NCBI RefSeq assembly: GCF_001552135.1
Contig: NZ_BCQP01000030.1
Span: 116,847 to 180,846 of the forward strand
Length of the DNA stretch: 64,000 nt
From: Actinomadura chibensis NBRC 106107
GTDB lineage: Bacteria; Actinomycetota; Actinomycetes; Streptosporangiales; Streptosporangiaceae
Direction: 5' to 3'
Shown here: piece after piece, positions 51,371-59,568 of the stretch
Position numbering within the stretch: position 1 is the stretch's first letter
Layout: each line of letters opens with the position of its first letter
Notes under the pieces: model-generated
What the model saw: the letters and a program-made list of their open reading frames with translations, nothing else
Told to the model about the DNA's origin: nothing
The model's database searches: none
Translations under genes and position numbers: made by a program

Positions 51371-53521
51371 TCACTCGCCCTGGGCGGTGCCGCTGGGGGT
51401 GCGGTCGGGGGTGCGGTCGGTGGTGGGGCGTTGGGCGCGGGCGCGGCGGACCTCGGCCGGGTCCAGGCGTAGGACGTTGCCGGTGTTGGTGACCCGGATC
51501 CCGTAGGCCTCCAGCCGCTTGCGGAGCTGGGAGCCGATCAGGGTGCGGTAGGGGCCCCACTCGGGGGCGAGTTCGCGGAGCAGGACCGGCACGTCGGCCA
51601 GCCGGACCCGCTCGCTGCCGAGCACCTGGTCCAGGTCGTCGAGCAGATCCCGCGGCCCGCTGCTGGTGCGGGGCAGGTCGGAGCCGGGCACCGCGAGTCC
51701 GCGCCGGTCCAGTTCGGTCAGTGCGCGGTTGATGAGGGGGGTGACCTGGTCGTTGTGTTCGGAGACGTCCAGGAAGTAGGCCTGGATGATGTCGGAGCGT
51801 TCGCCGGTGATGCCTTTGGCGACGCAGGTGCCGCGGTCGACGCCGGGGATGAGTTCGGTGGCGCGGTGTCCGCCGGCGTAGGCGCCTTGGCCGAGTAGGG
51901 CGTCGTTGGCGTGGTGGTCGCCGACGGCGAAGGCGAACCCGTTGGTGCAGTTGCGGGTCACATCGCGGGGGATGGAGTTCTTGGTGGGGGCTTGGGTGGA
52001 GACGATCAGGTGGATGCCGCGTTTGCGGCCCAGCCGGGTGATCTCGACCAGCAGCCAGGCGATCTCGGCACCGAACTCGGGGTGGTTGATCGCCACATGC
52101 GCCTCCTCCAGCAGGCACACCAGCGGATGCAAACCGACTCCGCGGGAGGCGATGGTGCGGGTGACCTCGGGGGTGCGGTACTGGACCAGCAGGTCCCCGC
52201 GCCGCTGCACTTCCTCGTGCAGTTCGCGCAGGTCGTCGCGGATCTGCTCGATGTCGGCCCGGTCGGCGCCCATCACATACCGGGAGCAGCGCCGCTGGAA
52301 AACTTGAAAGTCGTAGTTGGCGTCGGGCACCCAGATCCGCAGCTCAGCGGTCGGATCCAGGGCGGCGCCGGCCATCAGCGCGCGGGCCAGGGCGCTTTTG
52401 CCCTGGCCGGGCATCCCTCCGACGATGGAGTTGCGCTCCATCATGGGCGCGGGGATGGGGTCGCCGCGCAGCGTCCGGCCGATCGGCACGCCCCGGAACA
52501 GGTCGGCCAGCCCCTCCTCCAGCAGCGGGTAGGGGCCGGCGCCTTCGGCCAGGACGCCTTTGTCGGCGATCCACAGGTCGAGGATCCCGGCTTCGGAGCC
52601 GGTGGTGGGCCACACCTCTTTGGCCAGGCGGTGCAGACCGGCGGCCAGGTCGGCGCGGCGCCGCGCGATCCGTTCGGCGGTCACCCCTGCGGGCAGGCGG
52701 ACGACGGTGTGGGTGCCGCGGCCGTCGCGGCGGACCGGGACCAGGTACTGCAACAGCAGTCCCTGCTTGAAGTAGGCGGTGATCTGCTGAATCCGCAACG
52801 CTTCCAGGGCGCGGGCGATGGTGGTCTCATCGATCACCAGATCCACATCGGTGTCATCAGCCGTGGCGATCCACCCGATCGACGCGGCCTGAGAGCGGCC
52901 CAGCCGCCACAGCAGGGCCACCGCCACCCACGGCGCGGCCAGCAGCAGCGGCCCCCACGCCACCCCCACGGCGACCACCAGGAGCTGCACGGCGTTCGCC
53001 ACGGCCAGGGTCGGGGCGGCGATCTGGTGGGGGTCGTCGGCGGCGAGCGCGAGCAGGGCTCCGAGGCCGACCAGCAGCGCGACCACCCCGGCCGCGACCC
53101 TGGGGAGTGCGGCCAGCGCGCGGATGGGTAGTTCCAGCAGGTCCATGCGGCGGGCGTGCCGGTCCTTGCGGAACGCGGCGGCGCGGGCCTCCCACTCCAG
53201 CGCGGCCTCCAGATCACCGGCCGCCTCGGCCGCGCGGAGCATCCGCTCGTACCGGGCGGTGGTGCGCGCGTCCCACAACCGCCGCGCCACCACCACCGCA
53301 CCCGCCGCCACATACAGCACCTGACGGCCGACGGTGCGGGAACCGGGGTGGGTGACGACCTCGGTCACGGCGTCGCGGACCGCAGCGACCGGCCGCGGGC
53401 GGACGTCAAGCACGGTCCCTTCGAGAACCTCCTCACCAGTGGTGTCCAGATCGGTGCTGTCGGCGCGGGTGGACTTGACGAGACTGACCGGCGGCTGATC
53501 GTCCTCATGCGGATCGGTCAC
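51371..53521 (-). CDS. FtsK/SpoIIIE-type DNA translocase (TraB-like)
   Basis: Protein of 716 aa. GTG 53521 has GGGAG 5 bases upstream. The N-terminal part is acidic, then hydrophobic segments at about 145-195 and 200-220 anchor it. The motor domain shows Walker A NSIVGGMPGQGKSALARAL, Walker B HPLVCLLEEAHVAI and the STQAPTKNSIPRDVTRN motif of FtsK-like pumps. The C-terminal ~90 residues contain a winged-helix-like part. In actinomycetes such TraB proteins move double-stranded DNA between mycelia. It is the core conjugation gene here. Confidence 0.92.
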   Translation of the reverse strand: MTDPHEDDQPPVSLVKSTRADSTDLDTTGEEVLEGTVLDVRPRPVAAVRDAVTEVVTHPGSRTVGRQVLYVAAGAVVVARRLWDARTTARYERMLRAAEAAGDLEAALEWEARAAAFRKDRHARRMDLLELPIRALAALPRVAAGVVALLVGLGALLALAADDPHQIAAPTLAVANAVQLLVVAVGVAWGPLLLAAPWVAVALLWRLGRSQAASIGWIATADDTDVDLVIDETTIARALEALRIQQITAYFKQGLLLQYLVPVRRDGRGTHTVVRLPAGVTAERIARRRADLAAGLHRLAKEVWPTTGSEAGILDLWIADKGVLAEGAGPYPLLEEGLADLFRGVPIGRTLRGDPIPAPMMERNSIVGGMPGQGKSALARALMAGAALDPTAELRIWVPDANYDFQVFQRRCSRYVMGADRADIEQIRDDLRELHEEVQRRGDLLVQYRTPEVTRTIASRGVGLHPLVCLLEEAHVAINHPEFGAEIAWLLVEITRLGRKRGIHLIVSTQAPTKNSIPRDVTRNCTNGFAFAVGDHHANDALLGQGAYAGGHRATELIPGVDRGTCVAKGITGERSDIIQAYFLDVSEHNDQVTPLINRALTELDRRGLAVPGSDLPRTSSGPRDLLDDLDQVLGSERVRLADVPVLLRELAPEWGPYRTLIGSQLRKRLEAYGIRVTNTGNVLRLDPAEVRRARAQRPTTDRTPDRTPSGTAQGE

Positions 53522-53545
53522 GGGAACTCCCGTTCCTGACGAGCG

Positions 53546-54171
53546 CGTACGCGCAAGCGGGCAAAGGCGTACGGGGGAGTGGTCTGGGGGAGTCAGGTGC
53601 CGCTGGCGTCCGTCCGTACGAGCGGCTCGCCCGTACGGGGCGCGGCGGCAGTTTGAGCGGCCTTCTTGGCGGCGCGTACGGTCTTCTCGCACCACGACCG
53701 CTCATAGCCCGTACGGGCCTTCAACCCGTTCGGACCCTCGTAGACCGGCTCCCACGTACCGCCCGCGGCTTCGGCCCTGCGGATCTCCTCGGCCAGCACA
53801 CCGACCCAGTACTCCCGCGACTTGCGCCCCTTCCTGGCGGCCGTCCGCGCAGCAGGACCCTTCTTCGTACGGGCCGGACGGTGCGCGCGGGAGGGCTCAG
53901 GCGCGGCGGGGCGGACGGGGTCCAGCGGCCAGACCGGCCGGACGAGCACGCTCGGCACGGTCCCGTACACCCGTACGGCACGAGCCGTATCCAGCGGGGT
54001 GAGGGGGGCCGTATGGTCGAGCCATCCCAGCCCGGACGGGGCCGCCGGAGGCGAGGCTCGTACGGGCGAGAGTGTCAGTGGCGGAGCCGTACGGTCCCGC
54101 TCGCCGCCACCCGTACGGAACTCGTCCGTACGGGGCTCCGTACGGGTCTCCGTACGGGGCTCGCCCGTACG
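53546..54171. repeat. Cluster of 15 CGTACG palindromes
   Basis: CGTACG occurs 15 times in 626 bp, from 53546 to 54171, usually inside a wider CCGTACGGG. Two copies lie in the gap before the translocase GTG. The other 13 lie in the 3' half of the DUF2637-type gene, where each tends to encode Arg-Thr by CGT ACG. Elsewhere in the window the hexamer is rare. The spacing is irregular. Such enrichment suggests a DNA-level function, for example protein-binding sites for transfer or partition. Confidence 0.75.
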
Positions 54172-55161
54172 GCGTCCGGGGCGGACGCCAAGACGCCGGT
54201 CGGCACGCCGCTCCCCGATGCGGCTCAGCAGACTGACCGTCGTCGCCGACGGCTCGTCCTCGACGGTGCCGGACCCGGTGTCGGAGAGGGGCGGGTCGCC
54301 GTGCGGCGTGTTGGTTGCCGCCCACCAGGGGCGGGCACCCAGCCGCACCAGCGAACGGGTGTTGTAAAGGGCGCCGACCTGCGCGAGCAACTGCCGCTGC
54401 AGATCAGCGTCCGAGGACAGACCGGCGTGCTCTTCGGCTTCTTCGTACAGGCGGTCGAGGCGGGCGATGGCGCGACGCTGCCGCCACCGCCACGCACCGA
54501 CCTGCTCCAGCCGCCGGGCCCGGTTGGCGGCACGCGCCACCGCGGCCACCCGGCGGTGGGAGTCAACGGTGGCGGCGCTGCGCTCGCCCGGCTCGGCGAC
54601 ACCGAGCCGGATCAGCAGCCGCTCGGTGGTGAACCGCCAATTGATCCCCGACGCAAGCCCACGGCGGCGGCGCTCCAGCCGCATGTTGCGCTCCCACCCC
54701 CACGCCGCGATCAGCGGCGCGACCAGCCGCACCATCACGATCGCGGCGTTGGGGTGGGTGGCGGTGATCTCGTGACTGGCCGACAACACCGCCGACAGAC
54801 ACGTCAACACCCACATCGCCACCCCGTCGACGCCGGGCCCGTACCCCTCGGCCATCGACCGGCGGGCCCGCCGCGCCGACTGCACCACCATGATCTCGAT
54901 GAACGCGAACGTCCCCGCCCGCAGCAACGGCGGCAGCGCCATCCCGCCGAACGTCTCCCACATCCCCTCGGCCGACACCGCCGTCGCGATCGCCGCAGCC
55001 GCCAAATCCCCCCGACTGGCGCGCACTTTCGGCCGGGCGCCGTCGGGTGGTCTTCGGTGTCGGGTGCCCGCCCAGGTAAGGGCGGCCGCGACCGCGGCGC
55101 CGCCGGTTGCGGTCGCGGCGTAGGGTGCCCACGGCGCAAGCGTGCTCATAAGCTCGTGCAT
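53593..55161 (-). CDS. DUF2637-type membrane protein of the transfer operon
   Basis: Protein of 522 aa, ATG 55161 with GAGGG upstream. About five hydrophobic segments occupy residues 8-165 (including MWETFGGMALPPLLRAGTFA and MWVLTCLSAVLSASHEITAT), as in the DUF2637/SpdB-like group linked to FtsK-type transfer. Residues about 175-270 are helical. Residues 290-420 are low in complexity and Arg-Thr-rich, encoded by the CGTACG cluster. The C-terminus (RKSREYWVGVLAEEIRRAEA) resembles a small DNA-binding domain. It precedes the translocase gene by 71 bp. Confidence 0.78.
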   Translation of the reverse strand: MHELMSTLAPWAPYAATATGGAAVAAALTWAGTRHRRPPDGARPKVRASRGDLAAAAIATAVSAEGMWETFGGMALPPLLRAGTFAFIEIMVVQSARRARRSMAEGYGPGVDGVAMWVLTCLSAVLSASHEITATHPNAAIVMVRLVAPLIAAWGWERNMRLERRRRGLASGINWRFTTERLLIRLGVAEPGERSAATVDSHRRVAAVARAANRARRLEQVGAWRWRQRRAIARLDRLYEEAEEHAGLSSDADLQRQLLAQVGALYNTRSLVRLGARPWWAATNTPHGDPPLSDTGSGTVEDEPSATTVSLLSRIGERRADRRLGVRPGRRTGEPRTETRTEPRTDEFRTGGGERDRTAPPLTLSPVRASPPAAPSGLGWLDHTAPLTPLDTARAVRVYGTVPSVLVRPVWPLDPVRPAAPEPSRAHRPARTKKGPAARTAARKGRKSREYWVGVLAEEIRRAEAAGGTWEPVYEGPNGLKARTGYERSWCEKTVRAAKKAAQTAAAPRTGEPLVRTDASGT

Positions 55162-55298
55162 GATCGGCCCTCGGGTCGCTCGCTCGTCTGGTGATCGGAC
55201 GGGGCCCGGTCCCGGGCGCGCTGTGGAAGGTGGAGCCCGGGGCCGGGTGAGGTTTGGTGCCGGTGCATGTCGTTCTCAGAGGAGGAGACACCGGGTTC

Positions 55299-55368
55299 TT
55301 GTCCCAACAAAAATAACAGGGGGAGCCTTGTGGGCAACCCCCTGGCGCGAATATTTTTGTCGGGACAG
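55299..55368. promoter_or_regulatory. Nested AT-rich palindrome between transfer operon and RHH gene
   Basis: TTGTCCCAACAAAAATA (55299-55315) and TATTTTTGTCGGGACAG (55352-55368) form an inverted repeat with 15 of 17 positions paired. Inside it CAGGGGG (55317-55323) pairs with CCCCCTG (55338-55344). The AT-rich arms stand out in this GC-rich DNA. The site lies between the divergent starts at 55161 (minus) and 55400 (plus), so it could be an operator for the RHH-like protein or an origin of transfer. Confidence 0.65.
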
Positions 55369-55399
55369 AAACCGATCGGGTCCGAGAGGGGCGTCTAAG

Positions 55400-55684
55400 A
55401 TGCCGTGCATACCGGAAGTCGCACGTCAGGGAGGCTCGGTGGCGCGGCCGCGCACTGGCCAGATGCCGATCGCAGAGATCCGCGTCGCCAAGCAGGACTG
55501 GGCCGACTTCCGGGCCGTCAACCTCCGCCGCGCCCCTGCCGTGATCCGCGAGTTCATCCGCTGGTACCTCCGCCGCCCAGGCGCCAAACTCCCCCAACGG
55601 CCGAGCCCCGAAGAAATTGAGAAGGCGCTCGCGACGGCCAATGACGCCGAAGGCCCTGCCGAGCGTGGGCCGCAGAGCGAATAG
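55400..55684 (+). CDS. Small RHH-like DNA-binding protein
   Basis: Predicted 94 aa from ATG 55400 (GAGGGG upstream). GTG 55439 with GGGAGG is an alternative giving 81 aa. The segment PIAEIRVAKQDWADFRAVNL, then a helix IREFIRWYLRRPGAKLP, fits a ribbon-helix-helix fold. The C-terminus is acidic. It is divergent from the transfer operon with the palindrome at 55299 between them, so it is probably its local repressor. Confidence 0.65.
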   Translation: MPCIPEVARQGGSVARPRTGQMPIAEIRVAKQDWADFRAVNLRRAPAVIREFIRWYLRRPGAKLPQRPSPEEIEKALATANDAEGPAERGPQSE

Positions 55685-56340
55685 AGACCACGTCCAGGCG
55701 ATCATCCAGCGGCAGCGCATTTTCCCTTCCCCGACGGCGCCTCGCCTGGGACCTGCGGGACTCGCTCATGCCTTGAACTGGAAAGACATCCGTTGTCGGT
55801 GCGCCATGCGGTCGACCGGAGCCGAGCATGAACTCGTCTATGTCGTTCGGATCCTGCGGGGCTTATCGACGGGGGCTGGGCAAGCGCGGGCGCCGGAGGG
55901 TGTCAAGCCGCCGGCAGGTGGCTTGACACCCTCCGGCGGCCCGTGCTTGAGTCCCCGCGTCGATAAGCCCCGCAGGAGAAATCTCCCGGTGCGGAGGTGT
56001 ATCCGGTACCTCTGAGCGCCAGATCCTTGATCGAATCCGTGATCCGCCTTGCGATATGCGAATCGAGATAGTGGACCTGCAACCGCGACTCCGGTGGGAT
56101 CTTCCCCAAGGGCTAATGTTCCCGAGAACGAGAGCGGGCGTTTCGAGCCTGCGGCGGTCATCGCCGCGCCTGTGTGACCGGTCGAAATGGAATGGGAGTC
56201 AGTTCCGGAGTTGCTCGCCGACGATCAGGACCGGATCGCATACCCGTAGGTGGCAAGTACGTTCGGTTCTGCAGCGCCCCGCGTTGCGCGGAAGCGGCAG
56301 GCGAGTATCCGCCAGTACGAACCCAAGGAGGAATGAGTTT
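55685..56340. other. Non-coding stretch with large palindrome
   Basis: About 650 bp without a supported gene. It contains the 126-bp palindromic element at 55852-55977. The end near 56320 carries the AAGGAGG ribosome-binding site of the next gene. No tRNA was recognised although this is a likely edge of the mobile element. Confidence 0.45.
55852..55977. repeat. 126-bp palindromic element (MITE-like)
   Basis: Outer arms of 20 bp (TCCTGCGGGGCTTATCGACG at 55852-55871 and its exact complement at 55958-55977) enclose imperfectly paired segments. A perfect inner 18-bp inverted repeat (GCCGGAGGGTGTCAAGCC and complement) flanks a short loop near 55910-55920. Nearly the whole element can fold as one hairpin. 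There is no clear target duplication. A MITE-like sequence, a structured RNA or a recombination site are all possible. Confidence 0.65.
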
Positions 56341-56631
56341 ATGGCGACTTTCGAAGAACTGCCGTCGGGTGAGTGGCGGGCCACGCTGAGGACGGGCAGA
56401 AAGCGGTTGAGGAGGACGTGGCCGTCGGAGGCGCTGGCGCGTGAATGGGCCGACTGGCAGGAACGGCAGCCCGGCGACGCCTCCTTGACCGAGGCCATCG
56501 GGAGCATCCAAGAGGACCTGGCGCTCGATGAGCGCGAGCACCATCGGCACGGGCAACCACTCGGTGAGTGGGTCGAGGTGCGCCGCGCGGACCTTGCCGT
56601 ACTCCTTCAGGAAGTGAGCTGCCGCGCCTGA
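56341..56631 (+). CDS. 96-aa protein with integrase arm-type DNA-binding-like start
   Basis: ATG 56341 has AAGGAGG 10 bases upstream. Residues about 6-42 (LPSGEWRATLRTGRKRLRRT, then a helix ALAREWADWQERQ) resemble the three-stranded arm-binding domain at the N-terminus of phage-type integrases (GxWRAxxRxGxxRxxxTFxxxxEAxxW). The rest is acidic and helical (SIQEDLALDEREHHR), ending with ADLAVLLQEVSCRA. With no catalytic domain it may be an accessory DNA-binding factor. No family was firmly recognised. Confidence 0.6.
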   Translation: MATFEELPSGEWRATLRTGRKRLRRTWPSEALAREWADWQERQPGDASLTEAIGSIQEDLALDEREHHRHGQPLGEWVEVRRADLAVLLQEVSCRA

Positions 56632-56824
56632 CGGCGTGTTCCTGATCAACACGCCCTGAGCCACGGCGAAGAGAACTAGTAGAGGTTCGCGGCGCGGTGG
56701 GCAGGGTGGGTGACCCGCTGGATGGGCCTCTGGGTGCCGGCGGGTGTCGCCCGCCCCTGCGGTGAGCGCCTGGGCGAGCGTGTCGTGGTCAATCACGATC
56801 GAGTCCGGGACGTGCTCACGCCGG

Positions 56825-56925
56825 GGTGACCGAGGCGCTGCCCGTGGGCGGAGGCTAGTTGAACACCCAGTCTTACCAACGCGTTTCTTTGACACTCTGG
56901 GCACGGGTCGGCGTTCGCCAGAGCG
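56825..56925. repeat. Direct repeat, copy A, left of the repeat-protein cassette
   Basis: This stretch shares a diverged match of about 100 bp with 61297-61405 in the same orientation. Both contain CCGAGGCGCTG, GGCGGAGGCTAGTTG followed by (A/G)ACAC, then a T-rich patch with CGTTTCTT, and GCC(A/G)GAGCG. The three repeat-protein genes (56958-61020) lie between the copies. The rest of the gap 56632-56957 shows no gene. Confidence 0.6.
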
Positions 56926-56957
56926 GACAGACGGTGACTGTCCAAGAAACGATCGTT

Positions 56958-58148
56958 TTACGACAGGTGATCGGCCATGCCATCCGGCAACCCCCTTGGC
57001 CGTCGGCCGCTCGCTCTCACGAAGTCGACCGTGCCGCCCCCGAACCGGGCGCCGGTGAAGTCGACCGTGCCGCCCCCGAACCGGGCGTCGGAGAAGTCGA
57101 CCGTGCCGCCCTCGAACCGGGCGTGGGAGAAGCTGACCGTGCCGCCCTCGAACCGGGCGTGGGAGAAGCTGACCATGCCACCCTGGAATCGAGCGCCGAA
57201 GAAGCTGACCATGCCACCCTCGAACCGGGCGTTCCGGAATGAGACCTGGTTGGCGTGGAAGACGGCGAGGCTGAAGTCACCGCCGTCGAAGACGACGTCG
57301 GTGAAGTCCAGGTCATGGCCCTGCCAGAGCACCGGTGCATCCTCGCGCAGGTGTGCGCCGATGATGCGGATGACGGTGTGGCGGACCTCGCGGACCGCCC
57401 GGTAGCTCTGACGGGCCGCAGCGTGCTCGCCCGGGTCCTGGCCCTCGGCTGGTTCGTCGCCGGGATCGGGGGCGTAGGGCAGGCGCAGGAACGCGCACAG
57501 CACGTCGATGCAGGTCTGGCGGAACTCGCGGGTGGGGGCGTCGTCGGCCAGGCCGGCCAGGGCGTGGACGCCGCCGAGCTGGATCGCGGGCGAGGGGTCG
57601 CCGAGCTGGGCGACGGCGGCGGTGAACCGGTCGGTGCGCTGCCCCTGCTCGGTCAGCTCATGCGTGCGGCGCTGGGCCTGCTCGCTTTGCCGCTGCCCTT
57701 CCTGCGTCAGCTCGAAGGTACGGAGTTGTGCGAGCTCGGTGGCCTCGGCGGAACGGCGGGCGGCATCGACTCCTTCGATCGCGGCCTGGGCCGACCGGCG
57801 CGCCGAGGTCGCGTTGGAGGCGGTGTAGTAGATCGCCACGGCGGCCAGCAACCCGGTCGCGATCGCCATCGCCCGGCCCCGCACCGTGTCCAGCGCGTCC
57901 GCCAGGTCCTTACCGGTCAGGCCGTCCTGGCCGCCGACCTTCACCCCGTCGACGTGCACCAGCCACCACTTCGCGCCCGGCCCCAGCACCCATACCACCA
58001 CCGCTACCAACACGATGCCGCCAGCCACCAACCCGACCCGCGCCACGTGCCCAGCCGACCCGGCCGACCGGCCTGAGCCCTCACCCGCGCCGCCCGGCGC
58101 CACCGTACCCACGCCGCTCAGACGCCCAGCCCCCATCGACCGGTTCAC
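56958..58148 (-). CDS. Membrane-anchored Pentapeptide_3-like repeat protein 1
   Basis: Protein of 396 aa. Two hydrophobic segments (VGLVAGGIVLVAVVVWVL at about 38-55 and a second at about 95-107) are followed by a Glu/Arg/Gln-rich coiled coil (about 115-170), then a helical domain with AVAQLGDPSPAIQLGGVHAL and CIDVLCAFLRLPY. The C-terminus has six 12-residue units of the form ARFxGGTVDFSx, in which F recurs every 5 and 7 residues and probably builds a beta-helix. It shares its middle and end with the next gene. Function unknown. Confidence 0.82.
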   Translation of the reverse strand: MNRSMGAGRLSGVGTVAPGGAGEGSGRSAGSAGHVARVGLVAGGIVLVAVVVWVLGPGAKWWLVHVDGVKVGGQDGLTGKDLADALDTVRGRAMAIATGLLAAVAIYYTASNATSARRSAQAAIEGVDAARRSAEATELAQLRTFELTQEGQRQSEQAQRRTHELTEQGQRTDRFTAAVAQLGDPSPAIQLGGVHALAGLADDAPTREFRQTCIDVLCAFLRLPYAPDPGDEPAEGQDPGEHAAARQSYRAVREVRHTVIRIIGAHLREDAPVLWQGHDLDFTDVVFDGGDFSLAVFHANQVSFRNARFEGGMVSFFGARFQGGMVSFSHARFEGGTVSFSHARFEGGTVDFSDARFGGGTVDFTGARFGGGTVDFVRASGRRPRGLPDGMADHLS

Positions 58149-58184
58149 CCGACCACGCGCCCGGACCTGGCCGCGACGATCGTT

Positions 58185-59396
58185 TTACGACAGGTGAGCG
58201 CCCAGGCCGTCCGGCAATCCCTTGGGTCTCCGCCCATGTGCGACGCGGAAGTCGACCGTGCCGTCCTCGAACCGGGCGTCGCGGAAGTCGACCGTGCCGT
58301 CCTCGAACCGGGCACCGTGGAAGTCGACCGTGCCGCTCTCGAACCGGGTGTTGGAGAAGTCGACCCTGCCGCCCTCGAACCCGGCGCGGAAGAAGTCGAC
58401 GATGCCGCCCTTGAACCGGGCGTTGGAGAAGTCGACCCTGCCGCCCACGAACCGGGCGAAGGAGAAGCCGACCGTGCCGCTCTCGAACCGGGCACGGGAG
58501 AAGTCGACTCTGCCGCTCTCGAATCGGGCACGGGAGAAGGCGACGATGCCGCCCCCGAACCGGGCGTTGGAGAAGTCGACCCTGCCGCCCACGAACCGGG
58601 CGTTGGAGAAGTCGACCGTGCCGCCCACGAACCGGGCGTTGGAGAAGCCGACCGTGCCGCCCTCGAACCGGGCGTCGCGGAATGAGACCTGGTTGGCGTT
58701 GAAGACGGCGTGGCTGAAGTCCCCGCCGTCGAAGACGACATCGGTGAAGTCGAGGTCGTGGCCCTGCCAGGAAACGGTGGCATCGTCGCGCAGGTGGTTG
58801 CCGATGGTGCGGATGACGGTGTGGCGGACCTCCCGGAGCGCCCGGTAGGCGGCGCGGGCGCGGTCATGCTCGGCGAGGTCTTGGCCCTCAGCCGGATCGG
58901 CGCCGGGGTCGGGGTTGTAGGGAAGGCGTAGGTAGGCGCACAGCACGTCGATACAGGTCTGGCGTAGCTGGCGAGTAGGGGCGTCGTCGGCCAAGCCCGC
59001 CAGAGCGTGCACTCCGCCCAACTGGACGGCGGGGGAGGCGTCGCCGAGCTGGGCCACCGCGGCGGTGAACCGGTCGCTGTGCAGCTTGGTGTCCTCACGC
59101 AGCGCGGCGTTCTCCTCGGTGCGCTGCTTGCGGTAGGCCACCACCAGCGCCACCAGGCCGCCCAGCCCGGCGACCACCGCGAACGACAGCTTCACCAGAT
59201 CGAACAGCACCGTGGAATCGATCTGCCGCTCGCGCTTGATCCCGTGCACGTCCAGCAGGTCCAGCCCCAGCCACAGCGTCCCCGCGGCGACCGCCACGGC
59301 GACCGCGAAGGTGCCCGCCAGCGCCACCCCCACCGGCACCAGCCGCACCGGCCGCTCGTACCGTCCCCGCCGATCCGGCTGCTTCATCGCATCCAC
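58185..59396 (-). CDS. Membrane-anchored Pentapeptide_3-like repeat protein 2
   Basis: Protein of 403 aa, paralogue of protein 1. Two hydrophobic segments (about 20-47 and 64-87) precede the shared AVAQLGDASPAVQLGGVHAL and CIDVLCAYLRLPYNPDP domain and HDLDFTDVVFDGGDF. The C-terminus carries twelve 12-residue ARFxGGxVDFSN units, twice as many as its neighbour. The DNA units are nearly identical, so copy number can change by slippage or recombination. GTG 59396 or ATG 59387 may be the start. The terminal RRPKGLPDGLGAHLS is shared with protein 1. Confidence 0.82.
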   Translation of the reverse strand: MDAMKQPDRRGRYERPVRLVPVGVALAGTFAVAVAVAAGTLWLGLDLLDVHGIKRERQIDSTVLFDLVKLSFAVVAGLGGLVALVVAYRKQRTEENAALREDTKLHSDRFTAAVAQLGDASPAVQLGGVHALAGLADDAPTRQLRQTCIDVLCAYLRLPYNPDPGADPAEGQDLAEHDRARAAYRALREVRHTVIRTIGNHLRDDATVSWQGHDLDFTDVVFDGGDFSHAVFNANQVSFRDARFEGGTVGFSNARFVGGTVDFSNARFVGGRVDFSNARFGGGIVAFSRARFESGRVDFSRARFESGTVGFSFARFVGGRVDFSNARFKGGIVDFFRAGFEGGRVDFSNTRFESGTVDFHGARFEDGTVDFRDARFEDGTVDFRVAHGRRPKGLPDGLGAHLS

Positions 59397-59568
59397 AGCC
59401 GCCAGTCAACGGGTGCCGCACGGGGCGCGGCCACCCAATGGCCACAACGGGCACGCCCATCGTTTCAGCACTCTGTGGAAGCACCGTGACGGGTTACCGG
59501 CCGGATGCGGTCGTTGCCCCCGATCACGGCATCGTGAACGGTGGGGGTGGTGACCGCGTCACAGCGGT

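Noticed and set aside
53653..55194. 513-codon plus-strand frame opposite the DUF2637-type gene
   Set aside because: It lacks any domain, is Arg/Pro/Gly-rich as expected of an antisense shadow, and the minus strand has membrane segments, a ribosome-binding site and operon context.
58230..58690. Regular 36-bp repeats suggesting a CRISPR array
   Set aside because: The repeats are contiguous, encode a continuous protein frame and have no unique spacers or cas genes nearby.
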